Part shown: positions 1 to 7,723 of the stretch, piece by piece
How positions within the stretch are numbered: the first letter of the stretch is position 1
Layout: each line of letters starts with the position of its first letter
Source: CAYVUI01 sp964454745
Lineage (GTDB): Bacteria; Planctomycetota; Phycisphaerae; Sedimentisphaerales; Anaerohalosphaeraceae
Assembly (NCBI GenBank): GCA_964454745.1
Contig: CAYVUI010000099.1
Span: 1-16,949, forward strand
DNA length: 16,949 nt
Direction of reading: 5' to 3'
Notes under the pieces: model-generated
What the model was told of the DNA's origin: nothing
The model's input: the letters and a program-made list of their open reading frames with translations, nothing else
Database searches by the model: none
Program-made: the position numbers and the translations under genes

Positions 1-1121
1 AGGAAACAGCAAAAAAACGCGTTTCCTACCGTCCAGGGACGCTGTTGACCGTTCCATGCAAGGGGCTGGACCGGGAGTTTGATAAAAATATCGCGTCTTT
101 TTACATGCAGGGCTATGACAACTACGACCTGCATTTCGTGGTTGAATCCGAGGAAGATGAGGCATACCCGGCTTTATGCCGATTGCGTGATCAGCTTTCG
201 GGGCAAAGCCGAGCGAGGAAAATTGAGATTCTCGTTGCCGGGCAAAGTGATTCATGCAGCCAGAAGATTCATAATCTCCTTTGCTCGGTTGAATCGGCAG
301 CCGAAGATGTCGAAGTATTCGCATTCGCTGATTCAGACGCCTGTGTCAAGGATTTATGGCTGGCTCACCTGGTGCACCCGCTGCGGAAGGAAAAAACCGG
401 GGCCACGACCGGGTATCGCTGGTTTATCCCTCAGCGGCATAACTGGGCGACACTGGCACTGACTTCGATCAATGCGAAAGTAGCCCAGCTTTTGGGCAAT
501 ACCCATTTTAACCAGGCCTGGGGCGGTTCGATGGCGATCCGGCGGGGTATCTTTGAGAAGGTAAAACTCGATGAAATCTGGCGCGGGGCGGTCTCAGACG
601 ATCTGTGTCTTTCGTGGGCGGTAAAAAACGCGGGCAAAAAGGTGGTTTTCGTGCCGGCGTGCCTTGTGGCCTCTTTTGAGTCTGTCGAGTGGGACCAGCT
701 TTTCGAATTCGCGGTTCGCCAGTTTGTCATTACCCGCGTCACGACGCCTGGAACCTGGATATTCGGACTTTTAAGCTCCATTTTTACCCTTGCCGGGCTT
801 TGGGGCGGCCTGGCGGCAGCCATCCTCTCGGTGCGGACCGGACAGGATCTGTGGCCGCTGCACCTTGCGGTGCCCGTGGTTTTTTTGATCGGACAGATTG
901 TACGGGGAATTCTGCGTCAGCGAATGATCTTGAGTCTGCTGGGTGAACATCGCCAGGCGCTTCGAAAAGCGGCACTAGGCGACATTCTCGGCAATTTCCT
1001 TTGGTCGTGGCTTACACTGGGCTGTATCATTCTTTCCGCATTCCGCAGAACGATCACATGGCGGAGTATTACGTACCGGCTTGTCTCGCCGACGAAAACC
1101 GAGATCATCAGACAGCCGTAA
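1..1121 (+). CDS. Glycosyltransferase family 2 (GT21/HpnI-like ceramide glucosyltransferase type), 5'-partial
   Basis: This is probably a membrane glycosyltransferase that moves a sugar from a nucleotide-sugar to a lipid acceptor at the cytoplasmic face. The frame is open to the left edge, and the residues before the first possible internal start (TTG at 45) continue the typical GT2 opening (VPCKGLD), so the true start lies outside the window. Motifs in order are DSDACVKD (nucleotide-sugar/metal aspartates), WGGSMAIRR (typical of the HpnI/ceramide glucosyltransferase group), SDDLCLSWAV (probable catalytic aspartate region) and RQFVITR in place of the QxxRW motif. Three hydrophobic segments follow, from about 735 to 1060, as in GT21-type enzymes. 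It lies 116 nt ahead of a phosphosugar transferase gene on the same strand, which fits an envelope glycan or glycolipid role. The acceptor and sugar cannot be told from sequence; HpnI, ceramide glucosyltransferase and an exopolysaccharide enzyme all remain possible. Confidence 0.82.
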   Translation, partial: ETAKKRVSYRPGTLLTVPCKGLDREFDKNIASFYMQGYDNYDLHFVVESEEDEAYPALCRLRDQLSGQSRARKIEILVAGQSDSCSQKIHNLLCSVESAAEDVEVFAFADSDACVKDLWLAHLVHPLRKEKTGATTGYRWFIPQRHNWATLALTSINAKVAQLLGNTHFNQAWGGSMAIRRGIFEKVKLDEIWRGAVSDDLCLSWAVKNAGKKVVFVPACLVASFESVEWDQLFEFAVRQFVITRVTTPGTWIFGLLSSIFTLAGLWGGLAAAILSVRTGQDLWPLHLAVPVVFLIGQIVRGILRQRMILSLLGEHRQALRKAALGDILGNFLWSWLTLGCIILSAFRRTITWRSITYRLVSPTKTEIIRQP

Positions 1122-1150
1122 AAGGGGCGGATTTTTCGCTCGAATTTCAC

Positions 1151-1180
1151 TTGCAAGGCGTTTATACTGTCTGGGACAAT
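1151..1180 (+). promoter_or_regulatory. Weak candidate promoter before the MraY/WecA-like gene
   Basis: TTGCAA (1151-1156) and GACAAT (1175-1180) are separated by 18 nt. They match the sigma70 hexamers only partly (5/6 and 4/6). Just downstream is a 6-bp inverted repeat, CCAATC (1191-1196) with GATTGG (1206-1211). The 116-nt gap allows an own promoter, but the upstream gene may equally supply transcription. Confidence 0.22.
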
Positions 1181-1237
1181 TATTTTCTATCCAATCAGAA
1201 AACAAGATTGGATTGGGTACTTCTTACGGATATGAAC

Positions 1238-2359
1238 ATGCAGCAGGCATCTCATCCATTCGCTTTGATGGCCGTGGCACTGGTGGCGGGCTCTTTTGTG
1301 CTCAGCACGCTCCTGACGGCAATCGTCCGGTTCATCTCGATGGAAGTGGGTTTTGTCGCCTATCCGAGGCGGGGCCGTTTCAGTGATAAGGTCGTGCCCA
1401 TGGGCGGCGGGATTTCGATTTTCTGGACGATTGCGCTGATCCTGCTGGGGGCCTCGTTTACGGTTAAATTTTTGCTGCCCAACGGATACCTGCCCAACTG
1501 GATCGAACGGGAACTGTTGGTTCACATGCGGGGGTTTGTGGACCGGCTGCCCGAGATTACCTTTGTCATCATTCTCGTATCGCTGCTGCACGTAATGGGG
1601 CTTTGGGACGACCTGCGTCACCTGGGGCCGTGGTTTCGCCTGTTTTGCCAAATGGTCATCGCGGTTCTGGCGGTAACCATGGCGGATATCCGCGTCGAAT
1701 TTTTTATTGAAGACCAGGTGATTACGACGCTCGCTTCGGCGGTCTGGATTGTAATGATTATCAACGCCTTTAACTTCCTCGATAACATGGACGGTGTGTC
1801 CGCAGGGATCGCACTGATTGTTGCGATTGTGCTTTTTTACGCCGCCTCGATTTCCGGGCAGCTCTTTATCGGGGCGATGGCCCTGGTCTTCATCGGCACA
1901 ATGATGGGGTATCTGATCTTTAACTTTCCGCCGGCGAGAATCTTTATGGGCGATTCCGGTTCGCTGGTCGTGGGCTTTTTTGTCGCGCTGCTTTCGATTA
2001 AAACGACCTATTTCCAGGAATCGGTCGGTAAGGGCATCTATGCCGTGTTCATGCCGCTGATTGTTCTCGCGGTGCCGCTGTATGATTTCGGCAGCGTGAT
2101 TTTGATTCGCCTCTACCAGGGCAAGAGTCCTTTCGTGGGAGATACACAGCATTTCTCACACCGGCTCAAACGGATGGGGCTCTCTGACATTCAGGTGGCA
2201 TTGACGCTGTACCTGGCCACGGCGACAACGAGCCTGTCCGCGATTTTTCTCTACCAGGTGGATTTTGTCGGTGCAGTTTTGATCACGACTCAGACGATGA
2301 TGATCTTGATTCTGATTGCGACACTTGAAATGAGCCAGCGAAGTACGACCCTGCCATGA
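1238..2359 (+). CDS. MraY/WecA/TagO-family glycosyltransferase 4 (undecaprenyl-phosphate sugar-1-phosphate transferase)
   Basis: An integral membrane enzyme that should transfer a sugar-1-phosphate from a UDP-sugar onto a polyprenyl phosphate, starting a surface glycan. Family signatures are clear: a PRRGRFSDKVVPMGGG cytoplasmic loop, GLWDDLRHLGPW (the DD pair), NAFNFLDNMDGVSAG, FMGDSGSLVVGF and the late DTQHFSHRLKRMG histidine motif, with about ten hydrophobic segments. The frame is open further upstream to 1001, but that stretch overlaps the previous gene and has no membrane-protein character. I chose ATG 1238 because GGA at 1228-1230 lies 7 nt before it; ATG 1232 is too close to that site. 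This gives 373 residues, normal for the family. The sequence resembles WecA/TagO initiators more than peptidoglycan MraY. Its stop overlaps the next start (ATGA), so the two are translationally coupled. Confidence 0.88.
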   Translation: MQQASHPFALMAVALVAGSFVLSTLLTAIVRFISMEVGFVAYPRRGRFSDKVVPMGGGISIFWTIALILLGASFTVKFLLPNGYLPNWIERELLVHMRGFVDRLPEITFVIILVSLLHVMGLWDDLRHLGPWFRLFCQMVIAVLAVTMADIRVEFFIEDQVITTLASAVWIVMIINAFNFLDNMDGVSAGIALIVAIVLFYAASISGQLFIGAMALVFIGTMMGYLIFNFPPARIFMGDSGSLVVGFFVALLSIKTTYFQESVGKGIYAVFMPLIVLAVPLYDFGSVILIRLYQGKSPFVGDTQHFSHRLKRMGLSDIQVALTLYLATATTSLSAIFLYQVDFVGAVLITTQTMMILILIATLEMSQRSTTLP

Positions 2360-4650
2360 GAAACTCCAAGCAGCCCAATCTGCAGCATCCCCCGTCCAGC
2401 CGCTGGGCAAACGTTTTGTGGCTGGGGGCATTGTGCGTCTTGATCCTCAGATCGACTTATACCGAATCCGCGGATATTCATACGACCCAGGCCCAGTTTT
2501 TGAGTAACCCCGGCTTTAGCCTGGTCCTGTCGAGTGTTTTGCTCGCGATTTTTGCGACCTGGTATTTCATCCGGGGCCGGCGTATCAGCTATCATAGGCA
2601 AATCGGCCTTGTGCTCGGTGTTTTCTTCCTGGTCTGCGGGGGGCTGGTTGCTTTAGCCGGGGCATCGGATAAACGTGTTGCGATCAACGATATCATTACG
2701 CTTGCCGCACCGATGCTGTGCGGGATTGCCCTGGTGTCTCTTCTGGATAAGGGCTGGAAGATTCGGGTCACACTGCTGGTGGTTTGTGGTTTGGGAGTTT
2801 TGGCTACCTCGCAATGTGTCGGCCAATGGCTCGATTCCAACGATTCGATGATCCAGACCTATGAACTCGACCCGGACACAACACTTTCCAACCTGCAGAT
2901 CGAGCCGGGCACCCTCCAGCAGATGCTTTTTGAACACCGGCTGTATTCAAAGGACATCAATGGTTTTTTTACGACGAGCAATTCCGCCGCAACATTTCTG
3001 CTGATGTGCCTGTTCTCAAGCCTGGCACTGATCGGAGACTGCTTTCGTACCGGCAGCCGTGAACACAGCGGCGGCAAGGGGCTGCTTATCCTGGCCGGGT
3101 TGGTGATTTTCACCGGGTTGCTGATTACCAAAAGTAAAGGCGGCATCCTGGCACTTACGGCAGCGGGCGCTGGCCTGGCCGCTGTGCTTTTGCTTGGGAA
3201 ATACCTGTGGAAATTCCGCTGGGTGATCCTGGTTGCAGGCATCGCGACTGCCGCGGTGACTGTCTGGGTGACTGTTCAATATGGTCAGCAGCATGGCCGT
3301 CTGCCCGGCGGCAACAGCATGCTGGTCCGCTGGCAGTACTGGGAGACCAGCGGCCGGATCATCAAAGACTATCCGCTTGGCACCGGACCAGGCAATTATT
3401 ACCTGCATTACACGACCTACAAGGACCCGGGCGCGGTAGAAGAGGTTCGCGATCCGCATAACTTTGTGATCTCGCTTTTGGCCGAATACGGCCCGGTCGG
3501 TTTGCTGGGCTTTCTGGCCGGGGCGGTGATTCCGCTGGGTACGTGGGTATTCAAAAAGGATAAAAGACTGCAAGACAACGAAGACGCCGCAGACGCTCAG
3601 ACCGTTCACGGCGGCATGGCCTCGCTGGCCGGAATCCTGGCGATCGGGGCTGTACTGATGCTCGTGGTCCGGCCGGTCCTGTTCCCCATGGCGGAAACGT
3701 CGGACCAGCAGGAAGTCAATCTCTTCGCGTTTTTCCTTTTATACGCATTCCCCTGGCTGATTTTGACGCTGGCACTGTTTCTGCTGTTTCGCAGCGATCC
3801 CGGCTGGGTGTATCGGCAGAGCTTTTCACATCGAACCAGCGTAACATGCCTGACACTGGGCATCGCCGGGGTTTTCATACACAACCTCATTGACTACGCA
3901 ATCTTTGAACCGGCCAACCTTACCCTGTTCTGGATTCTGGTCGCGATTTGCATACGCCTTGGTTTTGGCGATACGGATTCTCAAAATGACACGGCCTCGC
4001 GACCGCCCAAGGCACTGCGATGGACGGTTTTTGCCGCTGTAAGTGCGGCCTTGCTCGGGGCAGCCTGGTTTGGTATTCTTCCCACGGTTCGCAGCGGACG
4101 ATTCGTGCAAAAGGCCTTCGCAGATTTCGGACAGGCTGAAACCTATCTCACCGAAGCGTTGAACTCCGACCCGCTTGCAGCCCGGCCGGCAGTTTTGCTC
4201 GGGTCGCTCTACGAGCAAAAGGCAATGGCCCAGCCGGAAAAAAGCACCTACTTTTTACGGCGGGCGCATGAAGCGACCCTGGAGGCAATCGGCCGAAATC
4301 CAGGGGACCACCGAAACTACAAAAAACTGGCGGATATCTGCATTGGCCTGGCCGCTTCGGACGCGCAGCACCCCAGTGAGTTTTGGTATCAAAAAGCACT
4401 CGAACAAACGCAAAAGGCCCTCACGCTGTATCCCGGCTCCGACCGGCATTGCTACCAGGCGGGCCAACTGGCGGAAAAACTCGAACAGCCCGAGACGGCA
4501 CTGGCGTATTACCTGAGGGCGGTGGAAATTGAAGACGCCTTCCGAAGGCAGTTTCGAGAGATGTACCCGGGAGAGGAAGTCTTTTCACGGATGGGCCGAG
4601 GCAAATACCTCCATGCAAAGGAACAAATCGAGGCCCTGAAAAATCGCTAA
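2356..4650 (+). CDS. O-antigen ligase/polymerase (Wzy_C) with C-terminal TPR-like region
   Basis: A 764-residue membrane protein of the Wzy/WaaL superfamily, which polymerises or ligates undecaprenyl-linked glycans on the periplasmic side. About a dozen hydrophobic helices span residues 15-580. The Wzy_C signature is in the middle: around residue 334 RIIKDYPLGTGPGNYY and around 368 DPHNFVISLLAEYG, with the expected large loop between helices. From about residue 590 the protein becomes soluble and helical with alanine/leucine-spaced tetratricopeptide-like repeats (AETYLTEALNSDP, then QKALTLYPGSDRHCYQAGQLAE, shown here in parts), as in many Wzy_C-TPR proteins. ATG 2356 overlaps the preceding TGA. 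Its partner just upstream is a probable initiating phosphosugar transferase, so the pair could start and finish the same glycan. Ligase and polymerase cannot be told apart from sequence. Confidence 0.85.
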   Translation: MRNSKQPNLQHPPSSRWANVLWLGALCVLILRSTYTESADIHTTQAQFLSNPGFSLVLSSVLLAIFATWYFIRGRRISYHRQIGLVLGVFFLVCGGLVALAGASDKRVAINDIITLAAPMLCGIALVSLLDKGWKIRVTLLVVCGLGVLATSQCVGQWLDSNDSMIQTYELDPDTTLSNLQIEPGTLQQMLFEHRLYSKDINGFFTTSNSAATFLLMCLFSSLALIGDCFRTGSREHSGGKGLLILAGLVIFTGLLITKSKGGILALTAAGAGLAAVLLLGKYLWKFRWVILVAGIATAAVTVWVTVQYGQQHGRLPGGNSMLVRWQYWETSGRIIKDYPLGTGPGNYYLHYTTYKDPGAVEEVRDPHNFVISLLAEYGPVGLLGFLAGAVIPLGTWVFKKDKRLQDNEDAADAQTVHGGMASLAGILAIGAVLMLVVRPVLFPMAETSDQQEVNLFAFFLLYAFPWLILTLALFLLFRSDPGWVYRQSFSHRTSVTCLTLGIAGVFIHNLIDYAIFEPANLTLFWILVAICIRLGFGDTDSQNDTASRPPKALRWTVFAAVSAALLGAAWFGILPTVRSGRFVQKAFADFGQAETYLTEALNSDPLAARPAVLLGSLYEQKAMAQPEKSTYFLRRAHEATLEAIGRNPGDHRNYKKLADICIGLAASDAQHPSEFWYQKALEQTQKALTLYPGSDRHCYQAGQLAEKLEQPETALAYYLRAVEIEDAFRRQFREMYPGEEVFSRMGRGKYLHAKEQIEALKNR

Positions 4651-4665
4651 GCATTTGCGAAATGC
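4651..4665. other. Short hairpin between convergent genes
   Basis: GCATTT, a GCG loop and AAATGC form a perfect 6-bp inverted repeat immediately after the ligase stop codon, in the 36-nt gap between convergent stops. There is no U-tract on either strand, so it is at best a weak or factor-assisted bidirectional terminator. Confidence 0.35.
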
Positions 4666-4686
4666 ATGCCGACGAAAAGCTGTGAA

Positions 4687-5436
4687 TTACTGTACTTTTT
4701 CGAGAATTTCATCCGGGATGTCAAAATTGGCATAAACGTTCTGGACGTCGTCATGGTCCTCGAACTCTTCCATCAGGGCGAGAATTTTTTTGGCGGTATC
4801 TTCATCCGTTACCGCGATGGAATTCTGCGGGACCATGGAAATCTCCGCCAGTTCGACGGGAATGTTGTTTTCATCGAGGGCCCCCTTGAGCGAATCATAC
4901 GCCGAGGGATCGCAGGTAATCTCGAAGACCTCACCGGTGTTTTCCATATCATCCGCGCCGGAGGAAAGGGCAAGGTCCATAAGCTGCTCTTCATCCACCT
5001 GGTCGGCCTTGACGGTGATCAATCCTTTTTTATCGAACATCCAGGCCACGCAGCCGCTGGCCCCGAGCGAACCGCCGCGGCGTTCGAAAATCTTTTTGAT
5101 CTCCGGGCCGGTTCGGTTGCGGTTATCGGTAAGGCCGTCCACCATCAGGGCCACACCGCCGGGGGCATACCCTTCGTACAGGACTTCTTCATAGTTGATC
5201 GGGCCCAGTTCACCGGTGCCTTTTTTAATGGCCTTTTCGATCGTATCCTTGGGCATATTCGCGGCCTTGCCCTTGTCAATCGCGTAGCGAAGGGGCAGGT
5301 TCGTGGAGATGTCTCCGCCGCCGTTTTTGGCCGCGACGATAATCATCCTGGCGACCTTGCTCCAGAGTTTGCCGCGTTTTGCATCGTTTGCCGCTTTTTT
5401 ATGTTTGATTCCTGCCCAATGCGAATGACCTGCCAT
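4687..5436 (-). CDS. yebC: YebC/PmpR/TACO1-family protein
   Basis: A 249-residue protein covering the whole YebC family. It opens with MAGHSHWAGIKHKKAANDAK, the highly conserved N-terminus, and continues with LRYAIDKGKAANMPKDTIEKAI, YEGYAPGGVALMV, TDNRNRT and a GGSLGASGCVAWMF core. Members were long called transcriptional regulators; recent work on bacterial and mitochondrial members points to relief of ribosome stalling, for example on proline stretches. The ATG at 5436 is preceded by AGGA at 7 nt. It lies 178 nt after hisG on the same strand, at the end of a series of translation genes, which fits the translational role. I see no convincing promoter in the gap, so it may be read through from hisG or have a non-consensus promoter. 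Confidence 0.95.
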   Translation of the reverse strand: MAGHSHWAGIKHKKAANDAKRGKLWSKVARMIIVAAKNGGGDISTNLPLRYAIDKGKAANMPKDTIEKAIKKGTGELGPINYEEVLYEGYAPGGVALMVDGLTDNRNRTGPEIKKIFERRGGSLGASGCVAWMFDKKGLITVKADQVDEEQLMDLALSSGADDMENTGEVFEITCDPSAYDSLKGALDENNIPVELAEISMVPQNSIAVTDEDTAKKILALMEEFEDHDDVQNVYANFDIPDEILEKVQ

Positions 5437-5614
5437 TGCTCGATCCTTTAATTATCCATTTCTTTTCTTTTCAACCACCGCGCATCCAGGCTTGACCGGC
5501 CGGGATTTGCCCCAAAATGTATCCAAAGTGCGGGGCTGTGTCTATCATATTTTTCGTTGGATTTGCTTTTTATCGCAGCTGACCGTTCATGAAACCGTTC
5601 CGGTCCGGCGTGGC

Positions 5615-6493
5615 TTAATGAATGACCTTATTGAGCGGATAGGTAAAAATTCCGGACGCCCCGGCTCTTTTAAGTTCGGGGATCAGCTCGCGTTCGACCT
5701 TTTCCTCAAGAATCACCTCCACGGCGACATAGTCTCCCTCGGCCAGGGACGATACCGTCGGGCTTTTCTCCGAGGGCAGGATATCGAGCACCGCGTCGAG
5801 GTCGTTCTTTTGACAGTTAAGCTTAAGCCCGACACGCGTGCGGGCGTCGATAGCGGCGTTGAGCAAAATGGCGATATTTTCGATCTTCTGCTTTTTGAAC
5901 GGATCCGTCCATGCATCCTTATTAGCGATGAATCGGGTCGTCGAACTGAGCAGCTCGTCGATAATCTTGAGATTGTTGGCCCGAAGCGAAGAGCCCGTCT
6001 CGGTCAATTCCACGATCGCGTTAACCAGCCGCGCCTTAACCTCGGTCGCTCCCCAACTGAACTCGACCTTGACATTGATCCCCTGGTCGGCGAAGTACTT
6101 GCGGGTGACGTTGACCAGTTCCGTCGCAATGATCCCGCCTTCGAGGTCTTTGGCCTGCTTAATGTTGTCACACTCTTCAGGAACCGCCAGGACCCAGCGG
6201 GCCGGCTTGCTGGTCGCCTTGGAATACCGCAGCTCACAGACTTCATGCACATCCGAACCGTTTTCCATCACCCAGTCATGCCCGGTAAAGCCGGCATCGA
6301 GTACGCCGTCGGCAATGTAGCGGCTCATTTCCTGCGCGCGGAGCATGATCAGTTCGATCTGGTCGTCATCGATTCGGGGGAAATAACTTCTTTCATATCC
6401 GGTCACGGAATAACCCGCGCGTTCAAAGAGTTCAAATGTTGCTTTCTGCAGGCTGCCTTTGGGGATTCCGAGCTTGATCTTTTTGTCAGACAA
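5615..6493 (-). CDS. hisG: ATP phosphoribosyltransferase, long form (HisG)
   Basis: Catalyses the first step of histidine synthesis, ATP + PRPP to phosphoribosyl-ATP. At 292 residues it is the long (HisG_L) form, with its own C-terminal regulatory domain (about residues 210-290) that usually gives histidine feedback inhibition, so no HisZ is needed. Visible motifs are GIPKGSL at the N-terminus, GVLDAGFTGHDW, ELVNVTRKYF, the FSWGATEVKA stretch and ELTETGSSLRANNLKI, which holds the PRPP-binding loop. The start is TTG at 6493, with AGGA 8 nt upstream; there is no ATG or GTG nearby that would keep the GIPKGSL motif. It starts 16 nt after the HhH-protein stop, so it belongs to the nusA-infB-rbfA transcript. 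The other his genes seen here (hisC, hisB) are 7.5 kb away under a different promoter. Confidence 0.95.
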   Translation of the reverse strand: MSDKKIKLGIPKGSLQKATFELFERAGYSVTGYERSYFPRIDDDQIELIMLRAQEMSRYIADGVLDAGFTGHDWVMENGSDVHEVCELRYSKATSKPARWVLAVPEECDNIKQAKDLEGGIIATELVNVTRKYFADQGINVKVEFSWGATEVKARLVNAIVELTETGSSLRANNLKIIDELLSSTTRFIANKDAWTDPFKKQKIENIAILLNAAIDARTRVGLKLNCQKNDLDAVLDILPSEKSPTVSSLAEGDYVAVEVILEEKVERELIPELKRAGASGIFTYPLNKVIH

Positions 6494-6509
6494 CGTTCCT
6501 GTCCTTTCT

Positions 6510-7316
6510 CTAAGAGCGTTTTTTCGTTTTCTTTTTTGTGGTCTTTTTCTTTACGGTTTTTTTCTTCGCCGTTTTCTTTTTTGTGGTCTTCTTCGCAGCC
6601 GTCTTCTTCTGCACGGTTTTCTTCGTGGCGGACTTGGCAGCGGTGGTTTTCTTTTCCGACTTCTTTTTTGCAGACGCCTTTTTCTTCTTCGCGGGCACGA
6701 CCGGCTTGTCAGACTCCGCTTCCATTCGCAACAGCCGGTAAAACAGCATCGCGTCTTTGGCGGGCACGACCCGTTCAATGAAGCCGTAGATATCCTCCGG
6801 CTGGGCCTCTTCGTGCACCAGGCGGCAGCCATGCAGATGGGCGATCATCCGCTCAGTCAGCGGAATTGCATGGGCATCGAGAGCGGTCAAAAGCGTATAC
6901 GACGCCACGTAAGGGGTAACGCCCTCCAGTTCCTCAAGCTCCTTGCGGGCCTCCCGCTTGCCCAGCTCACCAAGTTCCGCGAGGCTGACCTTGTCGTATT
7001 TATTGAACACGGCATTGAGGATCTGGCTGAGCCGCTGGACAGTCACCCGGGCTTTCTCAGCATCGATACGATCCGCAATCACCTCGAGCATCTCTTCCTT
7101 CCGGCAGACACGCAGGTCATTGATATCCACGAAATGTTTCTGGATGTCTTCGAGGATTGCCTGGGCATTCTCGAGCGAAGTGTATTCGCTTAAGCAGGCA
7201 AATACCACAGCATCCACAGGCTCTTCAAACGGTTCAAACTCGATGGAATCGTACGCACGTTTGAGCTTCGTAAAAAGCTTGAGCAGAAGTTCACCGTATT
7301 TTTTGCCTTCTTTCAT
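6510..7316 (-). CDS. Degenerate endonuclease III-like (HhH-GPD fold) protein with histone H1-like lysine tail
   Basis: A 268-residue protein of unassigned function. Residues 1-200 look like a helix-hairpin-helix DNA-glycosylase fold: the segment LEELEGVTPYVASYTLLTA sits where endonuclease III has its LPGVGxKTA hairpin, and HAIPLTERM sits where the catalytic VDTHV is expected. The catalytic lysine is replaced (by Tyr or a neighbour), the catalytic aspartate is absent, and there is no four-cysteine Fe-S cluster, so glycosylase activity is unlikely. Residues 208-268 are about half lysine, in KKT/KKKT repeats with Ala, Thr and Ser, like bacterial H1-like nucleoid proteins; this tail could bind DNA or rRNA. 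The start ATG overlaps the rbfA stop (ATGA), so it is coupled to rbfA, which hints at a role near ribosome assembly or transcription. This role is inference. Confidence 0.75.
   Translation of the reverse strand: MKEGKKYGELLLKLFTKLKRAYDSIEFEPFEEPVDAVVFACLSEYTSLENAQAILEDIQKHFVDINDLRVCRKEEMLEVIADRIDAEKARVTVQRLSQILNAVFNKYDKVSLAELGELGKREARKELEELEGVTPYVASYTLLTALDAHAIPLTERMIAHLHGCRLVHEEAQPEDIYGFIERVVPAKDAMLFYRLLRMEAESDKPVVPAKKKKASAKKKSEKKTTAAKSATKKTVQKKTAAKKTTKKKTAKKKTVKKKTTKKKTKKRS
6513..6695 (-). repeat. KKKT-type low-complexity repeat (H1-like tail coding sequence)
   Basis: This stretch codes for the last 61 residues of the HhH protein, about 30 of them lysine, as repeated AAG/AAA-AAG-AAA-ACC units. 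Such tracts often vary in length by slippage. The complementary strand is open but of the same low complexity, with no independent gene. Confidence 0.8.
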
Positions 7317-7702
7317 TGTGACTGGTCGCCTTCCTGATGGTGTTCCGTTTGAAGTTCTTTATTCGCTTCTTCGATCAGTTTCAGCGTCTCGAGCGTGCCC
7401 TTGAGCCGACTGTCTTCTTCAAAAGTCAGGTGCGGACAAAACTTGGACGTCAGCCGGTCACCAAGCAGGTGCTGGATATGCCCGGCGGCATGCTGAATCC
7501 CGGTCAGGGTCTTGCGTTTGGCTGAGTCGCTTTGCGTCATCACACTCAAAGATACATGGGCGGTCTTGAGATCCGGCGACAGATCTACGCCCGTCACACT
7601 GATAAATCCCTCGATCCGGGGATCGTTCATATGATTGTTGATGATATCGCTAACGGCCTCTTTGATGACCCTGCTGAATTTTTCCTGTCGTCGGGACGGC
7701 AT
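7313..7702 (-). CDS. rbfA: 30S ribosome-binding factor A (RbfA)
   Basis: A 129-residue single-domain KH-like protein that binds immature 30S subunits and helps process and fold the 16S rRNA 5' region. The family pattern is plain: an N-terminal RRQEKFSRVIKEAVSDII helix, NDPRIEGFISVTGVDLSPD, TAHVSLSVM and a late LTFEEDSRLKGTLETLKLIEE helix. GAGG lies 6 nt before ATG 7702. It follows infB by 21 nt and overlaps the next gene (ATGA). The order nusA-infB-rbfA is conserved in many bacteria. The short charged, glutamine- and histidine-rich C-terminal end is not conserved in the family. Confidence 0.95.
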   Translation of the reverse strand: MPSRRQEKFSRVIKEAVSDIINNHMNDPRIEGFISVTGVDLSPDLKTAHVSLSVMTQSDSAKRKTLTGIQHAAGHIQHLLGDRLTSKFCPHLTFEEDSRLKGTLETLKLIEEANKELQTEHHQEGDQSQ

Positions 7703-7723
7703 TTCGATCCTCTCGGGCTTAGG

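Noticed and set aside
1001..1237. Upstream extension of the MraY/WecA-like frame
   Set aside because: The extra residues overlap the preceding glycosyltransferase gene, do not resemble the family N-terminus, and the ATG at 1238 has a properly spaced ribosome-binding site.
1187..2152. Long open frame (321 codons) on the - strand across the MraY/WecA-like gene
   Set aside because: It is the complement of a well-supported membrane protein gene. Its product is very rich in His, Arg, Asn and Gln with no domain, as expected from antisense of hydrophobic codons.
4666..5451. 261-codon open frame on the + strand opposite yebC
   Set aside because: It lies almost exactly over a gene with full family conservation on the other strand and has no recognisable motif or ribosome-binding site.
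6538..6741. Phe/Val-rich open frame on the + strand
   Set aside because: It is the reverse reading of the lysine-rich repeat tail and simply mirrors its low complexity.
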